Shown here one piece after another: positions 23,185 through 35,489 of a stretch of DNA of 64,000 nucleotides (its first letter is position 1; each line of letters opens with the position of its first letter). The position numbers and the translations under genes are program-made. The notes below the pieces were generated by a model. It saw nothing but the letters and a program-made list of their open reading frames with translations. It searched no databases and was not told the origin of the DNA. Location: assembly GCF_000005505.3 (NCBI RefSeq), contig NC_016133.3, positions 36,976,737 to 37,040,736 on the forward strand. Reading direction: 5' to 3'. Source of the stretch: Brachypodium distachyon (taxonomy: Eukaryota > Streptophyta > Magnoliopsida > Poales > Poaceae).

Positions 23185-26100
23185 GAACTGTAAATTAAGA
23201 TGTCACACGATGCTGATAGGAGTTGGATGCTATTGCCACATACAGATGAAGCGTGGCAAGCCGGTTTCCAGCAATTCATTGAGAAAGAATTTCAAGGGAA
23301 CTATCCAGGCCAGACCGCGGCATGTCCATGTCGTAGGTGTCGTTGCCTAGTGTACATAACAAAAACAGAGGTTGAACAGCACTTGCTGACAAAAGGGTTT
23401 GACAAGGATTTTATTAAACAGAAACATCGCGTTGCTGAACCTATGGATGAGGATTGTGACTTCAATGAAGCCGAAGCACGAGATGATTCAGGCTCTACCA
23501 AAGATCTTTTTAGATCACTAATCAGTGGTGCTATAGATGGAAAAATAACAAGAAGTGGTGATAAGGAGGAGCCAAATGAATCTGCAAAGAAATTCTTCAA
23601 CTTAATGCAAGAAGCGAAGAAAGAATTGTACCCAGGTTGCAAGGAGGCTACCAAAGTATCTTTCATTGTCAGGCTATTTCAGATTAAGTGCATGTTCGGT
23701 ATTAGCAACCAAGGCATGGAGCAGATACTTCACTTGTTCAATCTTTTGCTCCCAGAAGGACATTATGTTCCAGATAGCTTGGATAAAGTTCGAAAAGTAG
23801 TTTGAGATCTTGGTCTGGACTACGAAAAGATTCATGCTTGTGTGAATGACTATGTGTTATTTTGTGGAGCCTACAAAGATATGGACGAGTGTCCAACATG
23901 TGGGGAGAGTAGGTGGAAAACGAGAGATCCTGATGGAGCAAAGAATCCGCTTCCTCGTAAAATACTTAGGTATTTTCCACTTGTTCCTCATCTGCGAAGA
24001 TTATATATGAATGAGATCACATCGTTGCATATGCGTTGGCACAAGGAAAAATTAGTGCATGATGGGAAAATGCGGCACCCAGCCGACTCACTAGCATGGA
24101 ATCACGTTGACGAGCAGTATAAAGAATTTGCATTGGATCCACGTAATGTTAGGTTGGGACTTGCATCAGATGGCTTCAATCCTTTTGGGATGCTCAATGT
24201 GACTTACACTACATGGTCGGTGATCCTAATTCCTTATAACCTGCCTCCTTGGTTGTGCTTGAAACAATCTTACTGGATGATGTCCATGCTGATACTTGGG
24301 CCTAAATCTCCAGGAATGAACATTGATGTGTATTTGCAGCCTCTGATCGATGAGCTTAAATTGCTATGGGAAAAAGGAGTTGAAGCATGGGATGCGAAGG
24401 TGAAGAAGAATTTTACTCTACGTGCACTACTGCTTTGGACAATAAACGATTTCCCTCCATATGCGATGTTATCTGGTTGGAGCACGAAAGGCAAGTTTAC
24501 TTGTCCTTACTGTCACCAGTATACTGATCACCTTTGGTTAAAATTTGGTTTGAAGCATTGCTACATGGGGCATCGCCGTTTTTTGCCCTTGGACCACTGG
24601 TGGCGAAGAAACAAGGACAACTTCAATAACAGGTATGAAACCAGGGAGCGTCCAGTGCCGCTCAGTGGTGAGGAGGTATTGCAGCAGTACACTAGTTTTG
24701 AGCAAGTAACTTTCGGAATTGGTTCAAGGAAGAGGAAGCAGCGTGATGAAGATAATAGGTGGCACAACTGGAGGAAGAAGAGTATTTTTTTTTTGAGCTT
24801 CCTTATTGGAAATCATTGCTTATATGCCATAATTTAGATGCGATGCATGTTGAGAAGAACATATGTGAGAGCTTGATGGGGACATTGCTTGGTATAGATG
24901 GTAAATCTAAGGACGGTGAGAAGGCTCGACTTGATCTGCAACATATGGGTATAAGGACGGATATGCATCCAAAGATCGCCGATGGTAAATACACTTTGCC
25001 GCCAGGGTTGTACTACTTAGAGAAAGAAAAGAAGCAAATCATGTACAAATTTCTATAAGAGGTGAAGATGCCGGATGGTTATGCCTCAAATATCAGGCGA
25101 TGTGTTGACGTCGCCGGTTGCAAGCTTGTTGGAGTTAAAAGTCATGACTACCATGTTATGTTACAAAAACTTATACCCTTGGTGGTACGCCATATATTGC
25201 CTGAAGTTACAGCGATCCCATTGATCCAGCTCAGCAGCTTCTTTAACTCAATATGTTCGAAGGAGCTGGAGGTGCCTGAACTCGAAAAACTTAGCATTTT
25301 GATTTCAGAGACCCTTTGTCGCTTAGAGATGATATTCCCACCAGCGTTTAGCTGAAGAGGCTAGACTTGGAGGCCCGGTTTGCTATAGATGGATGTATCC
25401 AATAGAGAGGTATCTACGTACCCTGAAAGGCTATGTGAGGAACAAAGCGCTGCCAGAAGGTTCAATAGCAGAGGGATATATCTTGGAGGAGTGCACTACA
25501 TTCTGTTCTCGGTTCTTTGATGACATTTCTACAAAGGAGAACAAGGCAGATCGTCATGTACAGAGCGCTGATGAACCACCTTCTGGGCTAAGTGTATTTG
25601 GGAAATTGGACTTCGATCGTGCCATAGTAAGTCTCGAGACTGTACCTGATTCTGTCTTGCAGAAGATGAGGTACTACATACTTTCAAACAGTGAAGAGAC
25701 CAACGATTGGATAGAGTAAGTTTCATGTGAAATTTTTATTATTAGAAATTTCTAGTATTTATGTGCTGACTATACATTTAACTGAGGAGATTATTAACAA
25801 ATTTTCAGACAGCATATGGCTGAATTGAGGAAAACCAGCATGCACAAAGTTGAAGAAAGGCACAAGAAACAATTTGTGTCTTGGTTTGAACGTAAAGTGA
25901 GCGATATATCTCGGATCATTTGTACCTTGTCAATTTTGTATGTATATTACTAATATATTTCACATGTAACTGTAACTGCAGATTGGGACACTGCATGAAC
26001 AGGGAGAAGTCGAAGAAAATCTATATAATCTATCTCGTGGTCCAGATCATCGAGTTCGTGTGTCCAATAGGTGTGTCATTAATGGCTTTCTCTTTCGGAC

Positions 26101-26751
26101 CATTGATCTAGAGAAATCCCTAGTCACTCAGAACAGTGGTGTTGTTGTCATGGGTGATGGCATGGAGTGGTACGGAGTTCTTAAAAGAATCATTACCCTT
26201 GAATTTCCTGACAAGAAGGAAGTCGTATTGTTCGAGTGGTTTGATGTTCCTGGAGCAAATAGGACGAAATCAAGAGGGTTCAATAAAGATCAATATGGGA
26301 TCATCGATATTGATACCACTTTGCGTCGATATGCAGACGAGCCATACATCCTGGCCACACAGGCAGAGCAGGTGTGTTATGTGAAAACCGCTAAGAGAGC
26401 TAATTGGTGCAGCGTCCTTAGACTGAAACCTAGGAACCTGTTTGCAATGCCTGAAGGAGAAGACAGTTCTAATATTGTTGCTGATACCGATGCTGACTCA
26501 CTCGTAGTAGGAGTGGAACATATGAATGTTCAACATAATCAAGATGAGTTGACAGTTTGGCGTAGGACCGACGTGGAAGGGGTCAGTGGTGATGCTTCAG
26601 TTATTGAGAATGTGCGTGCTTCACCCATGCCTGAACCGGTGATGAGGACATAGCAGACGAAGACCTTGATCCTGATGACACCTACATTGATGATGGAGTT
26701 GTCGCTCCAGTCAATATCCAAGACGAAGATGACCAATATTTTTTTGTGTAA
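23185..26751 (+). pseudogene. CACTA TNP2 transposase, inactivated
   Basis: From the ATG at 23200 the product starts with a transposase-associated domain (SWMLLPHTDEAW, CPCRRCRC), then the Transposase_21/TNP2 core (CPTCGESRW, DGFNPFGML, CPYCH, LDAMHVEKN), the DUF4218 part (YLRTLKGYVRN) and the C-terminal DUF4216 part (WFDVPG, YADEPYILATQAEQV). Exons are 23185-25715, 25809-25896 and 25982-26751. Lesions: CGA-to-TGA type stop at 23803-23805, a frame shift in the T run near 24785, a stop TAA at 25056-25058 where Gln is expected, a small deletion with shift near 25350, and a shift near 26635. The intact enzyme cuts CACTA ends. This copy is dead. Confidence 0.93.
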
Positions 26752-27660
26752 ATCTTAGATTGGTTTGCATTTCTTTTGAGTTTCGAGTTGACAATTTGAA
26801 GTCTTTAAGGATATCTTTACTTTTAATTAATCATATAAACCTCTCATATATTTTTTGTGTACACCATTGACTGTTCTGCATTTCGACGAGGCAAGAGCCC
26901 AATCTACTAGCAAAAAGGGCCGGTTAAGAAAAAAGGCATGTTTAGATCTAAACTTTTCATATATTTTTTGTGTACACCTTAGACTTCTCTGCATTTTGAT
27001 CAAGGTTTTTAAGTTGACAATTTCAGAAATGGACGAGACTAGGCAACCTATATATTAGAACCAGGTAACCTATATATTGCAAAAACAGATCTCTTTTTTT
27101 CAGCAAAAACACTGAGAAAACCAGATTCCCACAAAATATAGATCTGATGATAACAACCAAATAACAGAACTGAAAAAAGAGAACTAGTTTCAGACTTTAG
27201 GCAGACTTTTAGTCTATATATGGAGCAATAATAGTTGAGTGGCCCAGAAGCAAATAATTATGCAATTAGCCTAGCAACTCATGATTCAACAAAGTTTAGG
27301 AAGTTAATTTTAGCCTAATTTGGTACAACTTCTAATTCAACACAGTTGCTTGAGGAAAAATGTTCACTATAACCTATAACTAAATTGGCACACGACGAAT
27401 CGAATTGGGGATTAAACCTTGAACCTGCACAATTAGGTACATGCAAAATTGATTATCCACATCAAATTAACCTAGCCTGATTTGAAAACATAGGGATAGC
27501 TTGACCTAATCTGCATTTTGGCTCTTACTTTACAAGAACAATATCGATACATAGCACAAAACGAAATCGAATCAGGGGCAAACTTAATTAGAACCCGACC
27601 AAAAAAAAACGATAGAGAAACCTAGGATAGATCTGGAGGGTTTGGAGGAAGATGTGAGAA
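26752..27660. other. Non-coding spacer inside the CACTA element
   Basis: AT-rich, no open frame of note. A segment with ATATATTTTTTGTGTACACC occurs twice (about 26847 and 26959), a short direct duplication. Nothing else was recognised. Confidence 0.5.
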
Positions 27661-27699
27661 GGATCTAACCTAACCTTGATACAACTTTATGCTCTCGGT

Positions 27700-28100
27700 G
27701 TGCCCGATCCGTGGGCCGTGCTCGATGCGCCCCGGTGAAGCTCGCACTCGACGGTGAACTCGGCACCTCCTCCCGTCGCCGCCAACCTCTGGCGCTCCCA
27801 CACAGCCGCTCCGCGCTGCCCTCTTTCTCCCCTGAACCGGATGCCCCCGTTCCTCCGCTCAGGCTGGCGGTGCTGGTTGAGGAGGCGCCAGCGAGGCGAA
27901 GAGGAGGCACCGACGGTGGTTGAGGAGGTGGCCGCGACAGGCGCGGCTCAAGGCGGAAGTGGCCTCGATTTGCCACGGTGGCGACGGCCGACAGGACATA
28001 GCAGACGCGGCGGCGAAATTGGCCCCGGCGGCAGCAAGGCGGGCCTGGGCGGCAGCGGCCGGCAATCCCCGGGCGGTGCTGAGATGTGAGATTGGGGATT
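27700..28100. other. GC-rich island of unknown origin
   Basis: The base composition jumps to strongly GC-rich with open frames on several strands (longest on the minus strand, about 180 codons), none with a recognisable domain. Such islands in grass transposons are often captured first exons of host genes. On the minus strand two GATTGGGGATTCTGT-type repeats follow near 28090 and 28136. No parent gene is recognised. Confidence 0.35.
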
Positions 28101-28421
28101 CTGTAAGGGAAACGAGCGGCGGCGTTTTCTGTGAGATTGGGGATTCTGTGAGAAAAAACAACGTGGTCAGGAAAAAAAAAAGAAACCGTGGGATAAGATG
28201 GAGGGTTCACGTGGGTGCCTTATGATTTTGGGTTCCTGCCTTGTGGGGCTCATGTCTGGAGGGCCCACGCACTAGTGAAACACAATCGCAAAGCACAGGT
28301 GTAAAAAGCGATCGGAGTGAGAATCGGAGAAGACCAGGATCAATTGTTCGATTGATTTCTTTCACCCGTATGGATGTAGTCATTTTTTGGATGACTAGCT
28401 ATGTGATGTGGGTTTAAGCTA

Positions 28422-28527
28422 CTCTCCCCGATTCATATTAATTGTCGAAATATTATATGTATCTTGTTAGGCATATATACATCCATATCAGGACAAATTT
28501 GACACAATTAGTATGGATTGGAGGGAG
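28422..28527. mobile_element. Short Stowaway-type MITE, 106 bp
   Basis: The left end CTCTCCCCGATTCATATTAA pairs with the right end, which reads CTCCCTCCAATCCATACTAA in reverse. TA flanks both sides (28420-28421 and 28528-28529). The ends are followed by TTGTC/TTGTG, so most of the element is a fold-back. Confidence 0.85.
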
Positions 28528-28529
28528 TA

Positions 28530-29340
28530 TATGATTTGATCCTACGAATCAAACGAGCAACATAGGAAAAATTTCTAATGATTATTTCAAGCCTCCAAAA
28601 TTCGTATGAAAATCCTTTGAACCACATGAGGCCTCAACATGCAAGCATGCCACATCATCACAACTATTGGAGTTATCTCAACTTGCAAGCATGTCACATT
28701 ATCAAACGAGCAAAGTTGATTCTTGGAGCATGCAACAACTATTTGATTCATAGGATTTTGTTTGGAACAAAGTTAATTTGTTTGATTGGACCAAATAGGA
28801 TTTCTTCCAAGAGGTTGGAGGGATGTAATTTTTCCTATAGAATGTATAGAATATAGTAAAATGAATCTTTAGTAAAAGTTCCTATATGGTTTGAGATAAA
28901 TATAGAGCCTATAGCAACGAAGCTTTTCCTATATGGAATATAAGTCATTCATACATAAACTAATCAGAAGTCTAAACCATCAAAATAAAACGGCAATCTT
29001 GTAAATTTTCCACTCACACAAAAATCCCCTTAGCAATAGTGAGTCAACGATACCAGGCTTGACCATGACCACTCTGACAATCACTATTTGTATACATTTT
29101 TAAGGTCACTAAAACCATGAACAATAAGACTAAGGTGTTGATTTCAGCGATTAGGAGACGAAGATTTGATTGCGACCGGCCCTACAAATTTAAATTTTTC
29201 AACAGACTTTAGTGGCAACAGCCAGTTAGCGATCTCAGATTTGACCGTGTCCACGTGGACAAACCCTGTGTTTATTACACTTGCAAATATATCGCATACT
29301 CGTATGACAATTAGTATGATCCGTGCCGATGCACCGAGGA
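28530..29340. other. Non-coding spacer
   Basis: AT-rich, without a convincing gene. A GCCTATAGCAACG phrase at about 28910 is also found in the right CACTA array (35568), which supports this stretch being part of the same element. Confidence 0.45.
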
Positions 29341-29344
29341 ACTA

Positions 29345-29690
29345 TTGAAACATGAGGGGAGATGTGGCGAATCTGCAGTAGGAAATGCACCACGTCTTCG
29401 GCATGCCAACCTGAGTCCATGGCCTACGAGGGACTTCTCCAGTGCCTGGTGCGTGGCCTACGAGAGCTCGTTCCCTCTGCCGACGACTCCGGCAACGGCG
29501 GAGGGGATCAGATTTCAGTGGCGTTGGAAGTTGCAGAGAAGAATTTGGTTTTAGTCCTATTTTTAGTTTCTTTTGGGCTTCTCTGTTTCTTGGTGGAGGC
29601 TGGAGCTCCTTCCGTTTCCTTTCTTTGGCGTATTTGTCTGTGTTTGTTTTCCTTGTTATATAAAGTCGGGTAGCGTTTGCGGTCCAAAAA
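29345..29690. other. Possible captured gene fragment, unrecognised
   Basis: A GC-richer block has open frames on both strands. On the plus strand a frame reading MAYEGLLQCLVRGLREL then an acidic and a hydrophobic stretch runs to a stop near 29673. No family is recognised. It may be the 5' flank of the MRS2-like fragment that follows. Confidence 0.25.
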
Positions 29691-29818
29691 AAAACCGAGT
29701 CCATGGCGGCCGTTCGGCATCCCTTCCCCTCCGCACACACACCACCTCCTTCGCTACGCTAAGCAGACTCCCCCACCATGCCACTGACACCCCGCGCCCA
29801 CCACAGTCCCCAACCGCC

Positions 29819-30108
29819 ATGGACCACGACCTCAAGGACCGCCACCTCCTCCCGCCCCGCGCCGCCTCTAATGCGCCTCACCGCCGCGACAAGCCCGCGG
29901 CGGGCAGCGGCAGCGTCGTCGGAGTCGTCGCCGGCGGTGGCGGAGGGATCGGCGTGTCAACGGCCTGAAGAAGCGCGGCGGCAGGCGGCGCTCGTGGGTG
30001 CGCGTGGACGCCACGACGTGCGCGTCCGAGGCCGTGGAGGTCGCCAAGCTAGCGCTCATGCGGCGGCTAGACCTGCCCGCGCACGACCTCCGCCTCTCAG
30101 CAAATTAA
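29819..30108 (+). pseudogene. MRS2-type magnesium transporter, N-terminal fragment
   Basis: From the ATG at 29819 the frame reads MDHDLKDRHLLPPRAAS and a glycine-rich run. After a frame shift near 29950 it continues at 29962 with GLKKRGGRRRSWVRVD, then EAVEVAKLALMRRLDLP, and stops at 30106-30108 just after DLRL. This matches the N-terminus of plant MRS2/CorA-type magnesium transporters as I know them, which would continue for several hundred residues including the GMN-bearing membrane part. Here only the first exon region is present, so it cannot make a transporter. Its place inside a CACTA element suggests capture of a host gene fragment. Confidence 0.7.
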
Positions 30109-30119
30109 CTTCGGTATGA

Positions 30120-31400
30120 AGCCTGAATATTTACATTAGCCTCTTGTTCAGCTTTTCTTTTCTTCTAAGAACATCATTGCTGGACAATTTGTTAGATTGA
30201 GTTGAAAACAGCTGGTATAGTCCCCCAATTCCATCCTCTGTCAATCAAACTTGGCCATTGCTCAGAGTTCATATGACAAATTGAGTTGAAAACAAAGTTG
30301 ATGCTCATCCAAAAATCTGCAGGTTTCAATTATTTGGTCCTACAACAAATGATAAAATGATATTCCTGATCCCATTTTTTATTTATTGGACTGATATCCA
30401 GCTTCTCAATGGCACATTTCAGGATAGTTAATCCTATGATTACTTTCATATGCTTTTTCAGTACTCCCTCTGTTCCTAATTTTTCAGTACTCCCTCTGTT
30501 CCTAATTTTCAGTACTCCCTCCGTTCCTATGATTACGTTAAGATTTTCGCCCTTATTTTTCGCCAATCAAGATGTAGTTAAACTGAGAAGGAATCAACTG
30601 TTAGAATCTAAGGCCCTAGCACACACACGAACACGGTGGATTAACACAGGAGATTCAGTCGCTGGTTCCCAATTCTCTCAATTGCTCTCTACTGCGGCAG
30701 ACTCTGCAGCAGCGAAGGACACACACAGGAAATGAGACTGGTTTTTTTGCGACGCGTAACCGTGCGTCTTTTCTGCTTCCTTCTTATTCCTCGGACTGCG
30801 CCGTCTTAGCGAACGCACCGGCATCTCGCCACGATCCTCAATGCCGCGCCATCCCACGGATCCGGATAGTGCCGAGCGATCTCTAACAGAAATCAAACGG
30901 GAAAGCTGCCCCTCGTGAACTAGCACAAGTCAGGCTTACAAGCAAAACTACCTAGCCTTATTTCGCGTCCTACCTAATGACATGGCAGCACACACAACAA
31001 TCTAGATCACATTCTGGACGTGACACAGACACAAGTTCATAAAGGAAAACGAACTAGCAACAAGATTAAACTGGTAACATCAACCACACGAGGAAAATGT
31101 AGATCAGTTTTGTGTTGCCATCTTTGCCACTCGCCTTGTATTGCGTTGTAAAATTCTTTCAAATTTAGATGCCAAATGTTCCCCCACCAAGCTTTGCCGC
31201 CATGTCTTGCCCAAGAAAATTTTCGGCCGCACGACTTGCCGCTGGTTTTTCCATATAAAAGATCCATAACCACCCCGAATTATCTCCCCCGCCCCAACAC
31301 TTTCCCTGCTAAACAAGCGCCGTAGGAGACGGGATAATTACGATCGAGAAGGCAAGGTCTCCATCGCGTTCGGTTCCTCCTCTCTGCCCTGCTTGCTTCT
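30120..31400. other. Spacer between the MRS2 fragment and the second CACTA gene
   Basis: No gene is recognised. It contains the tandem Stowaway-end array at 30455-30530. The leader of the second gene probably lies in its last 100 bases. Confidence 0.4.
30455..30530. repeat. Tandem array of Stowaway-like end sequence
   Basis: Three head-to-tail units of TTTTCAGTACTCCCTCTGTTCCTAAT type (26, 25 and 25 bases; 30455, 30481 and 30506) carry the CTCCCTCYGTTCC terminus typical of MITEs. No matching right end was found within the next kilobase. Confidence 0.8.
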
Positions 31401-31419
31401 GCTACCGAGGCTTCGATCC

Positions 31420-34400
31420 ATGGCATCTATCTCCAATTCCAGAAACGCCGATGCCGACACAACCCCACGAGCTGGTACGGCCCAAACCCATGAGGTCAAA
31501 TTTGAGGAAGAACTGATGATCCCAGGAGGCTTTAGGTTTGTATCTGCCATAAAAACGCTTTCCATAGTTTATCGCAAATTGATTCTCTATCTGGATTTTT
31601 GTTCTTTTTGTTTTCAAATCGATTGATCGTGGCGTTTCAATTTATTCGTCTGCTCGATCATTAGGTTTTCGATTCCCATCCATGGATCATCTAAATTTTT
31701 TCCCATCGATGCATGTCATATTCATGTATGTCATATAGGACAGATTCATGTATACCGCCAATTACTGTTTTTCTGTACCGATGATTTAGGACACAGAAAT
31801 CATTATAGCGATGAACATGCTGTAATCTTTTTCATGAGACGAATTTAACCATATATTAGTTTGTTTCAAGGTAACCTTAATCTGTTGAATACGTTCGAAA
31901 CCATGTACAGAACAATTATATTCAATATGGCTCTATTGGTGCTACATCAGTGATTTTTTTGTGAACATATAGGGCACCCAAGTTAGGTGAGATATGTACT
32001 ATAACCGTGCACTGCATGAGAGCACCAGGACTGCCTGAACGGATCGTCCGAGGACAAATTGACAAGTCCGACATATCATTTGAAGCCTTGGTAGGTTTCA
32101 AACAACAACTTGGGTATTCTGCCAGGGACTACCTATACTACAAAAAGAGACATGGCCGTGATATAGCAACTGTGGTAGTGATTGATTTCCCCGCAGATGC
32201 AGTCCGAATGATGACGGCGCTGGCTGAAGAGAAGGAAATCATGGCTATACTGAGAGAAGACGAACAACATGACAAGCATGTCCAGATTACACCCATTAAG
32301 CGTCCCAGGGAGGGTACGCCTGATGTCGATGATGATGCTCCTGGTTCTGATGAACCAATAGATGCCTATAAAGATTGGCTTCTCGAGAGGGAAACACAAG
32401 GTTTTGTGTTGCCATGCATATATATAATTATCTACACACTGTGCTTTAGTAGACTAACTACTTGTACCTATCGATGCACTCTTCATGACGTATAGTTTGG
32501 ACATCACAGATCTACATGATGAATTCAGGAGAGAAGCAATCACATCATACGAAGAATGGTTAAAGGAAGAAGGGCTTCTGGAGGAAATTAGTAATTATTT
32601 TGTACTTCAATCTTATTTCTTAATTATACAATATGTGAATGTACTAACTGTTTTTCTTTCAAAAACATTCAGTGGCTTACAAGACATGTGTTCCAACTGA
32701 AGAACCTACACAAGTAGATGGTGACGGCCAAGAGAGCAATGAGAGCAAAGACAGCAGCACAACGCCACCGCAACAATGGCCAAGTCATGCTAGACACAAC
32801 AAGGATAAGGCAAAAGGTTTCTAAAGCTTCCTCAATATATCTTTACTGATTTCTATAGTGCAATTTTTGGTTCTTCAACAATTAATTAATCTGCAAGTGC
32901 AATTCTGCATCTTTCATTTGATGTAGCTCCCAACAAACGTGGACGAGGTACGCTGAAAGGGCTAGCTGCGTCACGAAAGAGATTGAAGAGTCGCACTCAA
33001 AAACTTTCAATTGAATTCTCCCCAAACCTTGGTGGTCCCTGTGGAGATAACGCACGAACATTCGTGGATGAGGTGGTGACGTACACCAGGTTAGCTGCTC
33101 CACTAATTGGAGTTAAACGCTGGAAAGATATACACCAAATCGTGAAGAATAAAATAGTAAATGGATGTAATGGTATGTTCATAGTCCATCAGTTTCTGTT
33201 TATTCGATCATTTAAAATATTCGGTCTCTCATCTGTTCATTTTTGTACAGCGTGGATGGGACCTGGCGAACAAAGCCGATGCAAAGGAAATAATATTGCA
33301 GATTGCCAAAGAGCGCTACAAAGGATGGCGATCTTCTTTGAGTGCTACCTACAGGGCGTACAAGAATTACGATGACAGAATGAGACACACGCCTGGAGAC
33401 CTACACATTCTGGAGTGGCACTATTTGATCCTCTACTTTGGATCTTCAAAATTCAAGGTCATCAACTTCTTCCTAAAATTAAGAACTCAAGCAGTCGTAC
33501 AGTTTTTGTTGCTTAACAGTAATTGTTCATTTGTTGCAGAGGGTTAGCAGCCAAAACTCCACTAATCATAAACAGATGAAGACCCAACATGTGATGGGTT
33601 CAAAACCTCTCTCAGTGTAGCTGGGAACAAGTAAATATTAGTTGCATTTTTTAAAACTTCAGATACAACCAACAGTGATATGTACTGACGTTCAATATTG
33701 CCTTCGTAGAGAGATGAAAATGGTGTCAAGCCACGTCCCGTGGAACTTTGCAAATCACTCACAGCAAGAAAGGAAAATGGTCAAACGACGTTTCTGAAAG
33801 AATTTACGTGAGTACAAATTTCTTCAAATTATTGCTTCACATTTAAATTTAAATATTCTTTCACAACATGACCAAAATTATGAAACGCACTTGTTTCTTT
33901 CCCTCAGCTAAATGCACGCGAAAAGTTGGGTGCGGCAGATTCAGAAGAGTTGCTGGAAGGAGAATCAAGAACGATGAAGCTCATAGCAGGTGAGGAAGAC
34001 ATTGTTTTGCAGTCTGCATACAAGGAGACAACAGGAACCAAAACAACCAAGTTACATGGTCGTGGATATTTGTCGACCTATCCAACCAAAAACCAACTGC
34101 TTCAAGAAAGACTGGAACTACAAGCCCGCGAGGTTGAAATATTAAAAGGAAAGCTTGCAAAGGAAGCTGCTGAAAGGGAAGCAGAGAAGGAAGACCTAAA
34201 AAAATCCATTAGAGAAGAAATGAGGCAAGAGGTTCATGCTTTGTTGGCTCAGCACAGGTTATCAACACTTGTCCAGAAGGTAATCAACTTTGATTTATTA
34301 TGGCAATGAACATATTTAATTGGTTGTGATCCACTCCTATCCATATGAAAGCTATCTCACCTGCCCTTTTTTGTAAACATGTAGAGTGCCCCTGAAACCA

Positions 34401-35287
34401 ACAATGCAGAACATGAAGCTACAACCATTCATGAAATAGAACAACACACACAAGAACCATTGCCAAAGGTAATGAAATTGAAGAATGTTTGCAACAATCG
34501 TGGATTTATGCATTTCGTTAGAGCTAACAATCTGCATTCGCTATGTAATTTGGAAATCAGCATACGATTTTTAATAACTGCCCTCTTGTTTTAAAACGTA
34601 GAGTACCCCTGTAACCATTGAGGCAAGAGACCCTGCAGCTATGAAGACAACAGATACCTATGATGCAACAAAACTTGATGCTATAAAGAATAAGGTTACA
34701 AATGATGCAACAAGACTTGAAGAAACAAAGACCATGGATATAAATGATGCAACACAACTTGAAGCTACAAAGACTACGGATATAAATGATGCAAAGACAA
34801 CAGGAACACACCCTCAGGTAATGGCATATAACAATGCTTCCAAGCATCAAGGATATATGCATCTCAATATATAGTGCTAACATTGTTCCAACAACTTTAA
34901 AATGCCAGAAGCAGCCAGCAATCACTGCCAAGACACAAAAAGAAAATACGCCACCCACAAATCGCAATACTAAATCTTTCAAATCTAAAGGTCTGGCGTT
35001 CTCTAAGGAAGCAGCTAAGGGGCCACATCAAACATACATTACTCCACAGCATTTGGCGTTACAGCGTGCTAAAATGCAATCAACAAGCAAGTTCAAAGAT
35101 CAGGTAACTAGAACTGTGTTTTCTAATGCAAATCAAACTTTGCATTTCCACTTTAGTTTTAAATTTTGCTGCTGCTTAATTGCAAGACATGTTCTATTTG
35201 GTTCATGTATCTCTTCAACAGGACAATGAAAACCTAACGGGGCTAGATGTTCCACAATCACAACACTCAAGATTGGTGATCCCATGA
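31420..35287 (+). pseudogene. Second CACTA gene, Ptta/En/Spm (TNP1/TNPA-like)
   Basis: Exons can be chained over 3.9 kb: 31420-31535, 31973-32400, 32510-32590, 32673-32816, 32927-33172, about 33251-33455, 33540-33632, 33709-33810, 33908-34279, 34384-34470, 34601-34817, 34910-35103 and 35221-35287. The core (RGRGTLKGLAASRKR, then ALLGxR-like and ERYKGWRSSLSATYRAYK, ILEWHYLI and a KQMKTQHVMGSK motif) is the plant Ptta/En/Spm transposase family, thought to bind the subterminal repeats. A coiled coil (about 34080-34270) and a 14-residue repeat follow. A frame break at the start of the 33251 exon and a CT-repeat shift near 33610 that brings a TAG suggest it is inactive. Exon borders are by eye. 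Confidence 0.75.
34655..34805 (+). repeat. 42-bp coding tandem repeat in the second CACTA gene
   Basis: About three and a half units of 42 bases encode 14-residue copies of the form NDATxLExTKTxD. The phrase AATGATGCAAC recurs in register. The number of copies could vary between related elements. Confidence 0.85.
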
Positions 35288-35489
35288 AGGCTGCCATGTT
35301 GTTCGATTGAATGAGTGGACAGTAATTGCTAGGTTCCATAGCTTCATATATACAATGTATTTATTATGGATATGATCGTTATGTCCATGAGATTGTAAGA
35401 GTGAATGCTGGATTTATTTCAATAGTGGAATATTTTTTTTTGCATCATTTCTATTCTGGTCATTTAATTGCAGTTGAATTACCAGTTAA
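35288..35489. other. 3' flank of the second CACTA gene
   Basis: This is untranslated sequence running into the repeat array; no feature seen beyond AT-rich sequence. Confidence 0.4.

Noticed and set aside
27665..28210. 181-codon minus-strand frame in the GC-rich island
   Set aside because: No recognisable domain and equal openness on the other strand; kept only as a GC-rich block of unknown origin.
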